Shown here: positions 19,438 to 26,785 of the stretch, piece by piece | Layout of the letters: each line of letters starts with the position of its first letter | How positions within the stretch are numbered: position 1 is the stretch's first letter | Assembly: GCF_017308975.1 (NCBI RefSeq) | Contig: NZ_JADWPD010000017.1 | Coordinates: 62,001 to 126,000, forward strand | Reading direction: 5' to 3' | DNA: 64,000 bases | DNA from: Amycolatopsis sp. MtRt-6 | GTDB lineage: Bacteria; Actinomycetota; Actinomycetes; Mycobacteriales; Pseudonocardiaceae | Program-made: the position numbers and the translations under genes | The notes under the pieces: generated by a model | Database searches by the model: none | What the model saw: the letters and a program-made list of their open reading frames with translations, nothing else | What the model was told of the DNA's origin: nothing

Positions 19438-20880
19438 ATGCACCTCAAGGAAAGAACGAGCCTGCTCCCGATCATGTGCGCGTGCGTCGTCCTCGTCGTC
19501 GGGATGGTCGCGGCGGTCAACCTCGCCGTCCCGATGCTCGCCGCGAGCGCCCTGCGCCCGTCCGCGCCGGAGCTGGTCTGGATCGTCGACACCTACGTCG
19601 TCGTGTTCGCCTGCCTGGTGATCCCCGCCGGTGCGGCGGGCGACCGGTTCGGCCGCAAAGGCGTCCTGCTGGCCGGGCTGGGGCTGTTCGCGGCGGGGAC
19701 GCTGTTGTCGGCGGTGGCGCCCGACGTCGCCGTCCTGCTCGCCGGCCGGGCGCTCACCGGGCTGGGCGCGGCCGCGGTGCTGCCCAACACGCTGGCCGTC
19801 CTGCTGCACGCCGTGCCCGCCGCGCGCCGGCCGGCGACCATCGCGACCTGGGCGTCGATGACCGGCATCGGCGGGGTGGCCGGCAACGCCGGCGGCGGGC
19901 TGCTGCTGGCCGGCGGGTCGTGGCGCTGGCTGTTCGCCGCTGCCGTGCCGGTCGCGCTCGCGGCCGCCGTGCTGGTCGCGCGCACCGCGCCGGTGTCGGC
20001 CCGCCACGACCGCCGTCTGGACCCCGTGGCCGCGCTGCTGCTGGTCGGTGCGTCGGTCGCGCTGCTGCTCGGGATCGTCCAGGGCCCGGAGGCGGGCTGG
20101 GGCAGCGCGGTCGTCGTGACCGGGTTCGCCGTGGCCGCCGTGCTGTTCACGGTGTGGGTGTTCGCCGAACTGCGCTCGGCGCACCCGCTGCTGGACCCGC
20201 GGCTGTTCCGGATCGCCGGTCTGCGCAGCGCCTGCCTCGGGATGACCGCGATCTTCTTCGGCATGTTCGCGCTGTTCTACGTCAACGCGTCGTTCCTGCA
20301 GTACGCCAAGGGCTTCGGCGTGCTGGCGACCGGGCTCGGGATCGTCCCGCTGACGGTGCCGATCATCCTCGGCGGACCGCACGTGGGGCGCCTGTCCCGG
20401 CGGATCGGCATCGAGGGAACCGTGGCGCTCGCCTTCGCGTTCGCCGGGGCCGGTCTGCTCGGACTGTCCACAAGCGACACGCAGACCTCGTACCCCGCCT
20501 ACGCGGCCTGGCTGGTGGTGACCGGGCTGGGGGTGACGCTGGCGCTGCCGACGCTGTCGGGCGTGATCGCGGGTGCCCTCCCGGCCGCCCAGGCCGGCGT
20601 CGGCACCGGCCTGCAGGCCACGACCCGCGAGTTCGGCAGCGCGCTGGGCGTCGCCGTGGTCGGCACCGTGTCCACCGCCCGGTTCGCCGCGGCGCTGCCG
20701 CCGGACGCGCGCGGAGCGCACACCGTTGCCGAAGCTCTGGCCCGGACACCCCACGGGACCGGCGTGGTCTCGGCGTTCGTCTCGGGGACGGACGCCGGGC
20801 TGCGCGTCGCCGGGGTCGCGGTGCTCGTCCTCGGCGGGCTCGTCGTGGGGGAGTCGTGGTGGTCGCGCCGCGCACGGTGA
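19438..20880 (+). CDS. MFS transporter, EmrB/QacA (14-helix) family
   Basis: A 480-residue multidrug-type exporter with about fourteen hydrophobic segments and the motif A loop GDRFGRKGVLLAG after the second helix. The ATG at 19438 is the first in frame. It is divergent from a LysR regulator, a common arrangement for inducible efflux pumps. A hairpin 4 bp downstream probably terminates it. The substrate is unknown. Confidence 0.88.
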   Translation: MHLKERTSLLPIMCACVVLVVGMVAAVNLAVPMLAASALRPSAPELVWIVDTYVVVFACLVIPAGAAGDRFGRKGVLLAGLGLFAAGTLLSAVAPDVAVLLAGRALTGLGAAAVLPNTLAVLLHAVPAARRPATIATWASMTGIGGVAGNAGGGLLLAGGSWRWLFAAAVPVALAAAVLVARTAPVSARHDRRLDPVAALLLVGASVALLLGIVQGPEAGWGSAVVVTGFAVAAVLFTVWVFAELRSAHPLLDPRLFRIAGLRSACLGMTAIFFGMFALFYVNASFLQYAKGFGVLATGLGIVPLTVPIILGGPHVGRLSRRIGIEGTVALAFAFAGAGLLGLSTSDTQTSYPAYAAWLVVTGLGVTLALPTLSGVIAGALPAAQAGVGTGLQATTREFGSALGVAVVGTVSTARFAAALPPDARGAHTVAEALARTPHGTGVVSAFVSGTDAGLRVAGVAVLVLGGLVVGESWWSRRAR

Positions 20881-20883
20881 AGA

Positions 20884-20915
20884 CCGTCCCGGGGGTTCCC
20901 GTGCCCCCGGGACGG
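20884..20915 (+). terminator. Hairpin terminator after the MFS gene
   Basis: A perfect 12-bp stem (arm CCGTCCCGGGGG, 20884-20895 with 20904-20915) with an 8-nt loop, 3 bp after the stop codon. There is no U tract, as is usual in GC-rich actinobacteria. Confidence 0.75.
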
Positions 20916-21265
20916 CCGTCGCACCGGTGCTGCAAGCCGTGGAGCTCCTTCCGGTGGCATACCCTTCCGCCGGAACGATCTCCACGGCCCGTGCGCCGCG
21001 GCGGAGTGACCCGCCGGGGCGCTCGACCCCGGGCCCCCGCCCGGTGCGCCGGAAGAAGGTCACCCCGGGGGCGTCGGGTTCCCTCGGGATGACCTTCTCC
21101 TGGCCCGCCGGGCGCTCGATCCTGCAACCCCGACCGGGGCTTTTCACGGACACGAGGCGGGCTGGGGGACGTTGGGGCCGGCCACCACACCACCCAGCCG
21201 CGGAGGGGGCGTGGTGGCCGGCAAGGGGACGGAGGCCGCCGCGCGCAGCCCCGTCCCGGCTTTCT
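20916..21265. other. Intergenic region between convergent genes, with hairpins
   Basis: No convincing gene. An imperfect inverted repeat at about 21053-21104 pairs GAAGGTCA with TGACCTTC. A perfect 12-bp inverted repeat, 21177-21188 with 21211-21222 (arm GCCGGCCACCAC), probably ends transcription of the minus-strand ferredoxin reductase operon. Confidence 0.6.
21177..21222 (-). terminator. Hairpin terminator after the ferredoxin reductase gene
   Basis: A perfect 12-bp stem (21177-21188 with 21211-21222) with a 22-nt loop, 44 bp downstream of the minus-strand operon end. Confidence 0.6.
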
Positions 21266-22708
21266 CTACCTCCCCATCGGGATGGCCATGGTCGGCAGCG
21301 CCGCACCGGGCTGGGCGGCGAACGCCGTGGTCGGCGGGGCCGGCAACGACTGCGCGGGGAACGCCGTCGTCGGGATGTCGTTGGCGAACTCGCTCTCGAA
21401 CTCGCGCTCGAAGGCCTGGTGGTCGAAGCCGCTGTCGAACTCCGGTGGCACGTCGGCCGCCAGTGCGGCGAGCGACGGCTCGACCGTCGGTACTTCGGCG
21501 ACCTCCGGCGCGGGCGCGGGCTCCGGCTCGGGCACGTAGTCGGGCGCGGGCAGCCGGCGGTCGAGCTCGAGCATCCAGTCGAGCATCGCCCGCGGCTTGT
21601 TCCAGCAGGAGATGCCGACGAGCCTGCCGTCGCGGACGAAGCCGGTGATGCCGTCGGCCAGCGACACCGTGTCCTCGGCCAGCGACGGCATCCCGCACAT
21701 CTGCAGACGCGTGTCGTACAGCGTCGACCAGGCGCGGGGGAGCGGGGTGAACGGGATGGCGCTCGAGTGGCCCATCAGCAGGTTGTCCGCCGCGTGCCGG
21801 GCCGACTCGACGGCGTTGATCCAGTGTTCGACCCGCCGCGGGGTCTCGTCGAAGCGCAGGTTCGGCCAGCGCGCGATGTCGCCGGCGATGACGACGTCGG
21901 ACGCGCCCTCGGCGAACAGCTTCGAGTCACAGAGCACGCCGTCGCTGATGTCGAGGCCGGAGCCGCGCATCCAGTCGACCGACGGGACGCTGCCGATGGC
22001 GAGGACGACGACGCTGGCGACCAGCAGCTGGTTGTTCGTCAGGTGCAGCCCGACGGTGTCCTTGGTGCTGATCCAGTGCCGGACTTCGCTGCGCATCGCC
22101 AGGTTCGCGCGGTGCTCGTGGTGCGCCTCGACGATGCCGCTGGAGACACGGTCGCCGAAGCGGTGCAGTGGCGCCTTCGCGTGCCCGATCAGGGTGACGT
22201 CGCGGCCGATGTGCCGCATGCTCGCGGCGAACTCGTTGCCGATCAGGCCGGCGCCGATCACGACGGCCGGCTTCTTGCTGGCGTTGAGGCAGCGCCGCAC
22301 GGCCATCGAGTCCTCGACCGTGCGCAGGATCCGCACGCGCGGGTCGTGCCGCGGCGCCCCGGGCAGGTGCCGCGGGTAAACGCCGGTCGCGGCGATCAGG
22401 CCGTCGTACCACAGGGATTCGCCGCCCGGCAGGTGCACGACCCGCTCGGTGGTGTCCAGGTGCGTGACCCGCGCGCCGAGCCGCCAGTGCACGTCGAGGT
22501 CGGGCAGGTAGTGCGAAAGGCCCACGTCGCTGGGCCGTTCGGTCCCCATCACCAGCGCCTTGGAGACCATCGGCCGGTGGTAGGGCCGGCGGGCCTCGTC
22601 GCCGATCAGGACGATCTCCCCGTCGAACTTCTGCTCCCGCAGGCGTTCCGCGGCTCGCAGCCCGGCGACGCCCGCACCGACGATGACGATCCGGTCGCCG
22701 TCAGCCAT
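21266..22708 (-). CDS. NAD(P)H:ferredoxin reductase with a long disordered tail
   Basis: A 480-residue FAD protein of the ferredoxin/rubredoxin reductase family. It has an N-terminal FAD motif (IVIVGAGVAGLRAAERL), a second NAD motif (VVIGAGLIGNEFAAS) and the late FAD motif VVIAGDIARWPN. It should reduce the adjacent single-cluster ferredoxin. The last 100 or so residues are an unusual Pro/Ala/Glu-rich tail with an acidic part, absent from ordinary family members. It overlaps the ferredoxin gene by 8 bp and is the last gene of the divergent redox operon. Confidence 0.85.
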   Translation of the reverse strand: MADGDRIVIVGAGVAGLRAAERLREQKFDGEIVLIGDEARRPYHRPMVSKALVMGTERPSDVGLSHYLPDLDVHWRLGARVTHLDTTERVVHLPGGESLWYDGLIAATGVYPRHLPGAPRHDPRVRILRTVEDSMAVRRCLNASKKPAVVIGAGLIGNEFAASMRHIGRDVTLIGHAKAPLHRFGDRVSSGIVEAHHEHRANLAMRSEVRHWISTKDTVGLHLTNNQLLVASVVVLAIGSVPSVDWMRGSGLDISDGVLCDSKLFAEGASDVVIAGDIARWPNLRFDETPRRVEHWINAVESARHAADNLLMGHSSAIPFTPLPRAWSTLYDTRLQMCGMPSLAEDTVSLADGITGFVRDGRLVGISCWNKPRAMLDWMLELDRRLPAPDYVPEPEPAPAPEVAEVPTVEPSLAALAADVPPEFDSGFDHQAFEREFESEFANDIPTTAFPAQSLPAPPTTAFAAQPGAALPTMAIPMGR

Positions 22709-22931
22709 CGAGGTCCCCTCTCATCACGACCGCCTGCATCGGGCAGCAGCGGGCGGCCATCTTCGCCTGTTCCATGGTGTTTTCGTCCAGCAGCCGCGTG
22801 TGGAAGCGCAGGCGGCCGTCCTGGCCGAGGTCGAACACGTCCGGCGCCTCCATGGCGCAGATGCCGTAGAGCTCGCACCGGTCGTTGTCGACGCTGATCC
22901 GGGGCCCACTGCCGGGCAAACGGAAGGGCAT
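22701..22931 (-). CDS. Single-cluster (3Fe-4S type) ferredoxin
   Basis: A 76-residue ferredoxin of the short P450-partner type: one Cys-x5-Cys (CELYGIC) followed by APDVF, and a distal Cys-Pro (CCPMQAV). This three-cysteine pattern usually binds a 3Fe-4S cluster. It lies between the haem membrane protein and the ferredoxin reductase, one base from the former and overlapping the latter, so it is the natural carrier between them. Confidence 0.87.
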   Translation of the reverse strand: MPFRLPGSGPRISVDNDRCELYGICAMEAPDVFDLGQDGRLRFHTRLLDENTMEQAKMAARCCPMQAVVMRGDLDG

Positions 22932-22932
22932 G

Positions 22933-23550
22933 TCAGGCCACCTGCTCTTCCACGAGACCGATGCGCTCGAGCGTGCGGGCCGGCATGAACCGCAGCATCG
23001 ACACCGTCACGGCCGGCACGAGCAGCGTGATGCCGCCCAGCCAGGTGACCGAGAGGTGACCGTTCGCGATGGCGCCGAACCAGGAGTGGATCGCGATCAG
23101 GCCGACGGCCGGGTACGCGCAGCGGTGCAGCCACAGCCACCGCCGGTAGGACGTGAAGCGCTGCAGGCCCGCGGTGAGGAAGATGGCGAACATGACCTCG
23201 AAGCCGACGATGCCCGCGATGTGCCGCGCTTCCTGGCCGGAACCGAACGGGATGAACATGTAGCCGAAGCTGTACGGCTGGACCGTCAGGTAGGTGAAGC
23301 CCAGCGCGTGGACCATGCCGAAGATGATCGTCGCGGTGGCCAGCACCATGTGCGTGCTGCGCAGGCCCTTCCGGCCGGTGACCGAGCGGATCCAGCCGGT
23401 CGCGGTGAGCACGCCCCAGGTGAGCGTCAGCATCGCGGCCCCGTAGGACGTCCGGGCGGCGAAGGCCGCGAGGCCGCGGGCCGCCGGGTCGGTCTTCGGC
23501 TGGAACTCCTGGGTCAGGAAGAGCGTTGCTTCGTGCCAGGTCTCAACCAT
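22933..23550 (-). CDS. Ferric-reductase-like di-haem membrane protein
   Basis: A 205-residue membrane protein with about five to six hydrophobic segments. Two histidine pairs are spaced for two b-type haems across the membrane: HMV...VHALG (14 apart) and LHRC...IHSW (13 apart). This is the ferric reductase/NOX transmembrane domain without the cytosolic FAD/NAD module, which here seems to be replaced by the separate ferredoxin and ferredoxin reductase. I chose ATG 23550, which overlaps the end of the DUF4142 gene. Inferred role: moving electrons from cytosol to the outer face. Confidence 0.82.
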   Translation of the reverse strand: MVETWHEATLFLTQEFQPKTDPAARGLAAFAARTSYGAAMLTLTWGVLTATGWIRSVTGRKGLRSTHMVLATATIIFGMVHALGFTYLTVQPYSFGYMFIPFGSGQEARHIAGIVGFEVMFAIFLTAGLQRFTSYRRWLWLHRCAYPAVGLIAIHSWFGAIANGHLSVTWLGGITLLVPAVTVSMLRFMPARTLERIGLVEEQVA

Positions 23551-24340
23551 GGCTACCCCCGGTTCTCGCGGTGGCCGGCCGGGACGTCCTGGCGCGGCCA
23601 CGGTTGCTCTTGATCTGGCGCAGCGCGTAGAACAGACCGCCCCCGAGCAGGAGGAACAGCGCCGCCACCACGGCGATCTGGGACGTGTCGAGGCCGAGCG
23701 GTTCGCCGACGGGCGCCGAGGTGGTGGAGACGGCCGGGGCGGGCAGCGCGGTGTAGTCGACCATCCCGGTGCTCTCGAGGATCGTCATGTGCCGCATCAC
23801 GGCCTGGTTGCCGACGGTGGCGAAGGCCCGCACGTCGGCGTTGCGGGTGCCGGCCCGCAGCTGCGCGAGGACGGCGAACACCGACCCGTGGGCGGCACGC
23901 AGCCGGTTGGCGAAGACCCGGTCGAACTCCGGGCCGGGGGCGGCGGCCATCTGCTCGGCCAGCCAGCCGCGCTGTTCCTCGGACGGCTGGTCGGGCACCG
24001 GCGAGTTCAGCTTCTGCGAGAGGGCGCGGGTCGCCACGTCGAGGCGGCCGTGGTCCATCATGATCGCGAAGCCGACCTGCTGGACGATCGGGCTGCCCTT
24101 CTGCATCGCCATCATGCCCGACGGCATCTCCCACAGACCGGCCTGGCGGACCTTGGTCAGCAGCACCGCGTCGGTGTCGGAGATCGCGGTGGACTCCGTC
24201 TGGGCGAGCGAGGCCGAGCCCGGTGCGAGCAGCGCCAGCACCAGCGCCACGACGAAGAGGATCCGGACCAGGGGGCGGGAACGTTCGAGGACCGACGGGG
24301 TTTCGAAGTCGAACCCGGCGAGCTCAGACGCCGAACGCAT
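23543..24340 (-). CDS. DUF4142 envelope protein
   Basis: A 265-residue protein with an N-terminal signal/anchor (about residues 25-45), a DUF4142 helical domain (about residues 50-190, with MMDHGRLDVATRALSQKL and VMRHMTILESTGM) and a C-terminal transmembrane helix (about 222-245) followed by a basic tail. The domain sits outside the membrane; related ferritin-like bundles are known, but no metal-binding pattern is certain here. It overlaps both neighbours and belongs to the redox operon. The function is unknown. Confidence 0.78.
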   Translation of the reverse strand: MRSASELAGFDFETPSVLERSRPLVRILFVVALVLALLAPGSASLAQTESTAISDTDAVLLTKVRQAGLWEMPSGMMAMQKGSPIVQQVGFAIMMDHGRLDVATRALSQKLNSPVPDQPSEEQRGWLAEQMAAAPGPEFDRVFANRLRAAHGSVFAVLAQLRAGTRNADVRAFATVGNQAVMRHMTILESTGMVDYTALPAPAVSTTSAPVGEPLGLDTSQIAVVAALFLLLGGGLFYALRQIKSNRGRARTSRPATARTGGSHG

Positions 24341-24923
24341 TTTGCCTCCACTCGTCCTGGGTCAACGTGATCTTCTTGCCGTCCGGCGCGATCGGGTACC
24401 ACGCCTGGTCGAGGCCCTGGCCGGAGGTGTCGGCCGGTTCGGTGTCGCCGGTGTAGTGGTACAGCGGCCACCCGGCGAGGGTCTGTTGCGGGGTGCCGTC
24501 GGGGCGGGTGATCTGGCCGATCAGCGACTGGTCGACGTCGATCGGTGCCAGGTTGCCGGGCTTGACCGGGATCCACTTGGCCGCGCACTGACCGGTGCAG
24601 TTCGACCGCGAGGGGTTGGGGGTGTCCCGGTCGTAGCGGTAGATGGTGTACCCGGTCCCGTCGACGAGCATGAGCCCGAGGTCGAACGTCTTCGCCCCCC
24701 TGAGCTGGCTCTTCGCCGGGTTGTTCGGGTCGGCGGTGATGCCCTGCGGCATCGGCAGGACGACCTGGCCCTGCTGCTGCATGCCGGGCATCTGCATCCC
24801 GGCGGCGCCGCCGGCCGCGTAACCACCACCGGGGGTGGCCGCGCCTGCGGTACAGGCGGTGAGCAAGGCGAGTGCGGTGAGGCACACGGCGGCGGGGACC
24901 ACCGGGCGGGGAATGCGGATCAC
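24324..24923 (-). CDS. Secreted-repeat lipoprotein (COG4315 type), first gene of the redox operon
   Basis: A 199-residue lipoprotein. The lipobox LLTAC lies about 25 residues from the GTG start at 24923, which has GGAGGAG five bases upstream; an ATG further upstream would bury the signal peptide. The mature part has two secreted repeats of unknown function: YTIYRYDRDT...CTGQCAAKW, then PDGTPQQTLAGWPLYHY. The paralogue at 28269-29183 lies on the other arm of this locus. A candidate ECF promoter at 25064-25091 gives a leader of roughly 135-140 nt. Confidence 0.83.
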   Translation of the reverse strand: MIRIPRPVVPAAVCLTALALLTACTAGAATPGGGYAAGGAAGMQMPGMQQQGQVVLPMPQGITADPNNPAKSQLRGAKTFDLGLMLVDGTGYTIYRYDRDTPNPSRSNCTGQCAAKWIPVKPGNLAPIDVDQSLIGQITRPDGTPQQTLAGWPLYHYTGDTEPADTSGQGLDQAWYPIAPDGKKITLTQDEWRQNAFGV

Positions 24924-25063
24924 TGCTCCTCCGTGGGGCATGACTACGCGCTGTTGCCGGTAGTGCAACGGAAAAGGGCGCGAAAGATCCACAGTGGACA
25001 TTCGGTCCGGAGTGGATGCGGAGCGTTGCGGGGGACAACGCCTGGTCGGGGTCTTCGGTAGGG

Positions 25064-25091
25064 GATACGGACACGGTCCGGAAACGGTTCA
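25064..25091 (-). promoter_or_regulatory. ECF-type promoter for the lipoprotein/redox operon
   Basis: On the minus strand TGAACC (25086-25091), a 16-bp spacer ending TGTC, then CGTATC (25064-25069) followed by CCC. The same hexamers, spacing and flanks occur at 26605-26632. The form matches SigL-type ECF promoters (TGAACC...CGTrtr). Motif seen; use by the adjacent sigma factor is inferred. Confidence 0.72.
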
Positions 25092-25154
25092 AAAAAGTTT
25101 TGCCCGCGGTTTGCGGCCCGGAAGTACTGGACGTAGGCCGTCCGGCCCACCAGG

Positions 25155-25721
25155 ATGTCCCGCGTGGGACGGCACACCCGAGCGCTGAGATCCGTCGATC
25201 AGGAAGCCTTCGCCGAGTCCGGCGACGGCCACGACGATCTGGCGAAGGCGCTCTACCAGGAATTCGGCGGGTCGCTGATGGCGTTCGCGCTGCGGCTGAC
25301 CGGTCACGACCGGCAGTGGGCCGAAGACGTCGTCCAGGAGACCCTGATCAAGGCGTGGCGGAACGCCGACAAGCTCGACCGCCAGCCGGAGATGCTCCGT
25401 GCCTGGTTGTTCACGGTGGCCCGGCGTATCGTGATCGACGGCTGGCGCAGCCGCAGCGTCCGGCCCCAGGAGCTCGAGGAGATCGAATCCGACGCGATCG
25501 CGGTGTCCGACGAATCGGACCGGACGCTCGCCGCGATGATCGTTTACGAGGCGCTGCAGGGCCTTTCGCCCGAGCAGCGGGAGGCCATCCAGCAGACCTA
25601 CCTGCGCGATCGGACCGTGAACGAGGTCGCGGCGACCCTCGGCGTGCCCCCGGGCACCGTCAAGTCCCGCATCCACCACGCCGTCCGCGCCCTGCGCCGA
25701 GCCTTGCGCGAGCGGGGGTGA
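25155..25721 (+). CDS. ECF sigma factor (SigL-like)
   Basis: A 188-residue ECF sigma factor. Region 2 includes LTGHDRQWAEDVVQETLIKAWR with the typical DxxQE core; region 4 has LSPEQREAIQQTYLRDRTVNEVAATLG followed by GTVKSRI. Its immediate neighbour is a zinc anti-sigma factor, as with SigL/RslA of mycobacteria. I see no TGAACC promoter on its own strand, so autoregulation is not shown. It most likely transcribes the two flanking operons through the shared TGAACC-N16-CGTATC promoters. Confidence 0.9.
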   Translation: MSRVGRHTRALRSVDQEAFAESGDGHDDLAKALYQEFGGSLMAFALRLTGHDRQWAEDVVQETLIKAWRNADKLDRQPEMLRAWLFTVARRIVIDGWRSRSVRPQELEEIESDAIAVSDESDRTLAAMIVYEALQGLSPEQREAIQQTYLRDRTVNEVAATLGVPPGTVKSRIHHAVRALRRALRERG

Positions 25722-25728
25722 ACTGAGC

Positions 25729-26511
25729 GTGGCCGGATCACCGCACACCGACGTCGCCGCCTACGTGCTCGGCGTCCTCAGCGAGGCCGAGAACACCCAG
25801 TTCGAAGCCCACCTGATGAACTGCCCGCACTGCCAGCTCGACCTGATCGAGCTCTACCAGCTGCCGGACGTCCTCGACCTGGTGAAGCGCAGCTGGCCGG
25901 AGCCGCCGATGCCGGCGCCCAGCCCGCGCACGCTGTCGCCGGGCCCCCGGGTGCTGCGCGGCCTCATGGAAGAGGCCGCGGTGAAGCGCCGCCGCCGTCG
26001 CCGGATCGGCATCCTCGCCGGGGCCGCGGCCGCGGCGGCCGTCATCGCCGGCCCGCTGGTGACCCTGGCGGTCCGGCCGGCCGACGCCGTCCCGCCCGCC
26101 TCGCTCGCCGCCCCGAGCACCAAGCAGCCGCCGCCGAGTGTCCTGGCGACGTCCACCCCACCGCCCGGGGGCGCCCAGGGCCAGCCCGGGGGCGGCCAGA
26201 CGTACGGCCGCGGCAGTGGTGGGTCCGCCGTCAGCGCCCTGGTCACCGTTTCGCCGGTGGAGTGGGGCAGCCGCGTCGAGCTCGAGCTGCGCGGGATCGT
26301 CGGGCCGGTGAAGTGCCAGCTGGTCGCCATCCCGGTGACCGGGGCCGAGCGCGTCGTCTCCAGCTGGTCGGTGCCACCCAAGGGGTTCGGCATCCCCGGC
26401 TCGCCCGAACCGTTGCGGCTGCAGGGTTCGGTCTCCCTGGCGATGGACCAGATCGGCCGGTTCGAGGTCCGCGGTGAGGACGGCACGGTCCTCGTCGTCG
26501 TCCAGCGCTGA
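25729..26511 (+). CDS. Membrane-anchored zinc anti-sigma factor
   Basis: A 260-residue anti-sigma factor. The cytosolic N-terminus has the zinc anti-sigma motif HLMNCPHC (His28, Cys32, Cys35). One transmembrane helix lies around residues 93-115, followed by a Pro/Gly-rich linker and an outer domain of about 100 residues. The His-x3-Cys-x2-Cys motif is known to sense redox state in RsrA- and RslA-type proteins, which would fit control of an electron-transfer module. GTG start, 7 bp after the sigma gene. Confidence 0.88.
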   Translation: MAGSPHTDVAAYVLGVLSEAENTQFEAHLMNCPHCQLDLIELYQLPDVLDLVKRSWPEPPMPAPSPRTLSPGPRVLRGLMEEAAVKRRRRRRIGILAGAAAAAAVIAGPLVTLAVRPADAVPPASLAAPSTKQPPPSVLATSTPPPGGAQGQPGGGQTYGRGSGGSAVSALVTVSPVEWGSRVELELRGIVGPVKCQLVAIPVTGAERVVSSWSVPPKGFGIPGSPEPLRLQGSVSLAMDQIGRFEVRGEDGTVLVVVQR

Positions 26512-26785
26512 ATCTCTTTCTTTTCGGTGCAACGCCCTGACCTGGGTCAATGCTGCCCGGTTGCGTTCCGGTAGATAACGAACAGATAACGGGCCGGTCG
26601 CTTTTGAACCTCGGGGCGCTCATGTCCGTATCCCCCAATGCATCCCCCGATGCATCCCGACAGCCGGAACCGCAAGCATCCCGACTCAGGTTCCGTGCGA
26701 TCTCAAGCTCAATAAACGGTAGTTCTTGCCCGGGCTGCCGCGCCGTTGGCGCGCGCCCGGAAAAACGAACGAGGTGAACTGATCT
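26512..26785. other. Intergenic leader region of the DUF1996 gene
   Basis: A 274-bp region with a candidate ECF promoter (26605-26632) and, in the resulting leader of roughly 150 nt, three copies of GCATCCC: two as ATGCATCCC (26638-26646, 26650-26658) and one at 26676-26682. No open frame in it looks real. Confidence 0.6.
26605..26632 (+). promoter_or_regulatory. ECF-type promoter for the DUF1996/lipoprotein operon
   Basis: TGAACC (26605-26610), a 16-bp spacer ending TGTC, and CGTATC (26627-26632) followed by CCC. It is identical in both hexamers, spacer length and adjoining bases to the divergent copy at 25064-25091, while the rest of the spacer differs, which argues for selection on the promoter elements. 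Confidence 0.75.
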
